NCBI GenBank assembly: GCA_945865705.1
Contig: CAMBEY010000112.1
Coordinates: 1 to 8,779, forward strand
DNA from: Candidatus Sulfopaludibacter sp. SbA3
Lineage (GTDB): Bacteria; Acidobacteriota; Terriglobia; 2-12-FULL-54-10
Reading direction: 5' to 3'
DNA: 8,779 nucleotides
Position numbers and translations under genes: made by a program. Below the pieces are notes generated by a model. That model saw only the letters and a program-made list of their open reading frames with translations. It was not told the DNA's origin and did no database searches. Below are positions 6,354-8,779 of this stretch, piece by piece (positions within the stretch are counted from its first letter, which is position 1; the number at the start of each line of letters is the position of its first letter).

Positions 6354-6389
6354 CAATTTGGTTTAACAATTTGGCTTAACATTTTTCCT
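6351..6389. repeat. 13-bp tandem repeat, three units
   Basis: Three consecutive 13-bp units begin with TAAC: TAACAATTTGGTT (6351-6363), TAACAATTTGGCT (6364-6376) and the degenerate TAACATTTTTCCT (6377-6389). The first two differ at one base. The first unit starts with the TAA stop of npdG, so the array may have arisen by duplication of sequence spanning the gene end. The units are A/T-rich against a GC-rich background and sit directly before the second hairpin repeat. Confidence 0.85.
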
Positions 6390-6390
6390 G

Positions 6391-6500
6391 GCTGTCATCC
6401 TGAGCACCGCGAAGGATATGCTTTCCGAGATGGTATGGAAAAACCAAAAGCAGGTTCTTCGCTTCCCGATAAATCGGGACAGGCCGCGCAGAATGACAGC
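6391..6500. repeat. REP-like hairpin repeat, copy 2, with nested palindrome
   Basis: A 110-bp element related to the one upstream of cofH. The outer arms GCTGTCATCCTGAGC (6391-6405) and GCGCAGAATGACAGC (6486-6500) pair at 13 of 15 positions, and inner GCGAAG (6409-6414) pairs with CTTCGC (6457-6462). AAAGCAGGTTCTTCGCTTC (6447-6465) matches copy 1 at 18 of 19 bases in the same orientation. Unlike copy 1, its right arm is interrupted by TCCCGATAAATCGGGA (6464-6479), a near-perfect palindrome with a two-base centre, followed by CAGGCC. The element lies between npdG and ltaE and lacks a terminator-like T-run. Confidence 0.8.
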
Positions 6501-6530
6501 GCTGAAGAGTGTAAGTAGGAGAAACAGGAT

Positions 6531-7580
6531 ATGCATCCAATAGTCGATCTGCGCAGCGATACGGTAACCAAGCCGACGCCGGAGATGCGGCGGGCCATGG
6601 CCGAGGCCGAGGTCGGCGACGATGTTTATAGCGAAGACCCCACGCTCAACCGGCTGGAGGAGCGCGCGGCGGAGATGTTCGGGCGCGAGGCCGCGATGTT
6701 CGTGCCCTCCGGGTCAATGGCCAACACCATTGCCGTGATGACGCTGGCGCGGCGCGGCAGCGAAGTGATCTGCGAGGAGCGCGCACACATTTTCAGTTAT
6801 GAGATGGCCTCCCTCTCCGCCATCGCGGGATGCGCGGCGCGCGGCGTGAAGACCGAGGACGGCCTCTTGACCTGGAAGCTGGTGAAGGAAGCGATCCGCC
6901 CCAAGGGGCGCTATATGGCGCAGACCGGCATGGTCTCCTGCGAGAACACGCACAACGTCGCCGGCGGCGTGGTGCTGCCGACGGAGGACGCCGAGGAAAT
7001 TTGCGACGGCGCGCACGAGGCCGGCTTGACCGTACACTTGGATGGCGCGCGCATCTTCAACGCCGCAGTTGCACTGGGAAAATCAGTCGCCGAGATCACG
7101 CGCAAGTTTGACTCCGTTACGTTTTGCGTCTCGAAGGGGCTGGGCGCGCCGGTCGGCTCGTTGTTGCTGGGCACGGCGGAGTACATCGCGCAGGCGCGCA
7201 TCAATCGCAAGATACTCGGCGGCGGGATGCGCCAGGCCGGCGTGCTGGCGGCGGCGGGATTGATCGCGCTCGAGCAGTCGCCCCAGCGCCTGCATGAAGA
7301 TCACGAGAATGCGCAGGTGCTGGCGCAGGGCCTGGCCGCGATTCCCGGCATCAGGATTGACCCGCAGCGCGTGCAGACCAACATTGTGGTGTTCGACGTC
7401 AGCGGCACCGGCCAGACCTCGCAGCAGCTCGCCGACCAGCTCGCCACCCACAACGTGAAAGTCCACGCCATGACGCCCACCAGCATCCGCGCCGTAACCC
7501 ACTGCGACGTGGACCGCGCCGGCTGCCTCCGCGCAGTAGCCGCGCTTGAGCAGGTGTGCGCCGCGGGGGTGCGAGCATAG
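6531..7580 (+). CDS. ltaE: Low-specificity L-threonine aldolase (PLP-dependent)
   Basis: The enzyme splits L-threonine or L-allo-threonine into glycine and acetaldehyde in the cytosol. The 349-residue protein has the fold-type I aldolase pattern: VDLRSDTVTKPTPEMRRAM at the N-terminus (5-23), GDDVYSEDPT (29-38), FVPSGSMAN (57-65) for phosphate binding, His86 in EERAHIF stacking on the PLP ring, HLDGARIFNA (169-178) with Asp171 and Arg174, and CVSKGLGAPVGS (199-210) with Lys202 as the predicted Schiff-base lysine. ATG 6531 has AGGAG 9 nt upstream. It is 177 bp beyond npdG, past two repeats, so it may be a separate unit; no functional link to F420 is evident. An aldolase for another beta-hydroxy amino acid is possible because the family is substrate-tolerant. 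Confidence 0.95.
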   Translation: MHPIVDLRSDTVTKPTPEMRRAMAEAEVGDDVYSEDPTLNRLEERAAEMFGREAAMFVPSGSMANTIAVMTLARRGSEVICEERAHIFSYEMASLSAIAGCAARGVKTEDGLLTWKLVKEAIRPKGRYMAQTGMVSCENTHNVAGGVVLPTEDAEEICDGAHEAGLTVHLDGARIFNAAVALGKSVAEITRKFDSVTFCVSKGLGAPVGSLLLGTAEYIAQARINRKILGGGMRQAGVLAAAGLIALEQSPQRLHEDHENAQVLAQGLAAIPGIRIDPQRVQTNIVVFDVSGTGQTSQQLADQLATHNVKVHAMTPTSIRAVTHCDVDRAGCLRAVAALEQVCAAGVRA

Positions 7581-7774
7581 AGATCCCGAGCAAGTGTCCG
7601 TTACAATTCAGTTTTGGCCAAGCGAACTCTTTTATTCTTTCTCACGAATCTGTTGCTTGAAGGAGTTCCCACGATTCCGTAATGTAGAATTATAGTAAGC
7701 CAGCAGTTCGCACGGGGTGCAGTCTTTTGAGAGCTGTAGAACATCCCATGATCTTTGATCCGCAGAGGAGAACC
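7581..7774. other. Non-coding gap between ltaE and the right-edge gene
   Basis: These 194 bp hold no credible reading frame and are clearly richer in A/T than the F420 genes. Promoter-like fragments are present (TTGCTT 7653-7658; TAGAAT 7685-7690; TATAGT 7691-7696) but spacings are too long for a standard pair. No hairpin followed by a T-run was found for an ltaE terminator. AGGAG at 7766-7770, 4 nt before the ATG at 7775, is the likely ribosome site for the next gene. Confidence 0.4.
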
Positions 7775-8779
7775 ATGAGAAACAGGTCATTGGTAACAAT
7801 ATACTTCCTGTTATTGTGTACAGACACTCTGTTAGCGCAATCGTTTCTTGCCCCTGTCATTAATGAGAACGGTATAGTAAACGCCGCAACTTTCCGTGCG
7901 GAAGCTGTAACTCAAGGTATGATTATTTCAATCTTCGGAAGGGATCTTTCCGATGGAACATCTGCGACGGCCTCTTCATTGCCCTTGCCAAAGAGTTTAG
8001 CTGGCACGACTGTATTGATCGGAGGAAATCCTGCGCCGCTATTTTTTGTCTCGCCAACACAGATAAACGCTCAAGTCCCGTGGGGTGTCACTTTCGGTGG
8101 CATCGGGACGGCAATGGTAACCGTCCAGGTGCGGGTGAAGCGCGAGGCCGAAGAAAAGACCAGCCCAGTGGCAAGCGCATTATATGCTGGCGCGGCTCCT
8201 GGTATTTTCAATGCAGGCAATTCCCGTATTACAGCGATCATCCGCGCCACCAACTCGGAGTTGGTATGTCCGAGCGGACACACCAGTTGCCAAGAGAATT
8301 ACGTACGACCCGGCGAGATCATTTCCGTTTATGCCACAGGTTTGGGCGCTGTGATTGATGGGCCGCTTGATGGAGAGCCCCCAACCGGAGTCTCAAGAAT
8401 AAGCAGCGTTAGGAGAGTAGCAATTGGCGGTGTGTTTTCGCAGATCCTTTTCGCCGGGCTGGCGCCTGGATTCGTGGGACTGTATCAAATCAATCTCGTG
8501 GTGCCAAGCAATGTCCTTTCAGGCGACGAGGTGCCTCTCGTGTTAAGCATTGGAAACGGGATGCCCGCTCAAACGACGCTCGCAATTCGCGGAGCTTCGC
8601 CGGGTATTACCAACATTCGTAGACGCGGAGGCCCCACAATCGGCAGTCTAACCTCACTTGCGGCAGACCCCACGCATCCAAGACAACTATACGCAGGTTC
8701 GTCCTATGGCGGTGTTTTCTATAGTCCGGATTTCGGAAACATTTGGTTTCCACGTGGAATGGAAGGAACGACTCCCTTT
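7775..8779 (+). CDS. Exported TIGR03437-domain protein with the start of a BNR/Asp-box-like beta-propeller (3' partial)
   Basis: The frame stays open for 335 codons from ATG 7775 to the window edge, so the gene is cut off. Residues 1-21 are a signal peptide (MRNRSLVTIYFLLLC core, likely cleavage after LLA at 21). Residues about 33-275 carry the TIGR03437 pattern: GIVNAATF (33-40), ISIFGRDL (51-58), PAPLFFVSPTQINAQVPWG (87-104... ending GV), GAAPGIFNAG (139-148), RPGEIISVYATGLG (178-191) and FAGLAPGFVGLYQINLVVPS (226-245). Residues 290-325 read GSLTSLAADP, LYAGSSYGGVFYS, then FGNIWFP, like the first blade of a sortilin/BNR-type propeller. TIGR03437 commonly sits at the C-terminus; here it follows the signal peptide directly. 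Base composition is lower in GC than in the F420 genes (26 of 60 at 7801-7860 against 44 of 60 at 7141-7200). Function is unknown; a secreted binding protein is a guess. Confidence 0.85.
   Translation, partial: MRNRSLVTIYFLLLCTDTLLAQSFLAPVINENGIVNAATFRAEAVTQGMIISIFGRDLSDGTSATASSLPLPKSLAGTTVLIGGNPAPLFFVSPTQINAQVPWGVTFGGIGTAMVTVQVRVKREAEEKTSPVASALYAGAAPGIFNAGNSRITAIIRATNSELVCPSGHTSCQENYVRPGEIISVYATGLGAVIDGPLDGEPPTGVSRISSVRRVAIGGVFSQILFAGLAPGFVGLYQINLVVPSNVLSGDEVPLVLSIGNGMPAQTTLAIRGASPGITNIRRRGGPTIGSLTSLAADPTHPRQLYAGSSYGGVFYSPDFGNIWFPRGMEGTTPF

Overview
The window is a coenzyme F420 biosynthesis locus from a GC-rich bacterium, most likely an Acidobacteriota member of the Solibacter/Bryobacter type. 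Two things point to that group. The gene at the right edge carries the 'Solibacter uncharacterised C-terminal domain' (TIGR03437), a family concentrated in Acidobacteriota. Two intergenic gaps carry the dispersed imperfect hairpin that begins GTCATCCTGAGC, whose accidental translation gives the familiar 'HPERSEGPALL' peptide. The assignment is inference; no rRNA or marker gene is present.

Layout, left to right. Positions 1-83 are non-coding sequence downstream of cofE. cofE (F420:gamma-glutamyl ligase) lies on the minus strand at 84-878. A divergent control region of 187 bp follows. On the plus strand, cofC (1066-1743) overlaps cofG (1740-2951) by ATGA. After 37 bp comes a secreted DUF3500 protein (2989-4239). 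A hairpin repeat and a possible promoter fill the gap before cofH (4408-5661), which overlaps npdG (5658-6353) by ATGA. A 13-bp tandem repeat and a second hairpin repeat precede ltaE (6531-7580). A non-coding gap then leads to a partial gene (7775 to the end of the window) for an exported TIGR03437 protein that begins a beta-propeller. No tRNA, rRNA, CRISPR array, transposase or riboswitch was recognised.

How the genes work together. CofG and CofH are the two radical-SAM halves of FO synthase and make the deazaflavin chromophore. CofC activates the phospho-acid that becomes the linker. CofE adds the glutamate tail. NpdG exchanges hydride between F420 and NADP. The linker transferase CofD is absent, so the pathway is completed elsewhere in the genome. 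CofG and CofH are separate proteins and CofE has no FMN domain, unlike the fused FbiC and FbiB of actinobacteria.

Less expected points: a secreted DUF3500 protein of unknown function inside the operon; a 12-bp tandem expansion inside cofG that inserts FGPG-type repeats just before its conserved NIQAPPNL motif; two same-orientation hairpin repeats flanking cofH-npdG, one of which holds a second, nested palindrome; and the different base composition of the right-edge gene.
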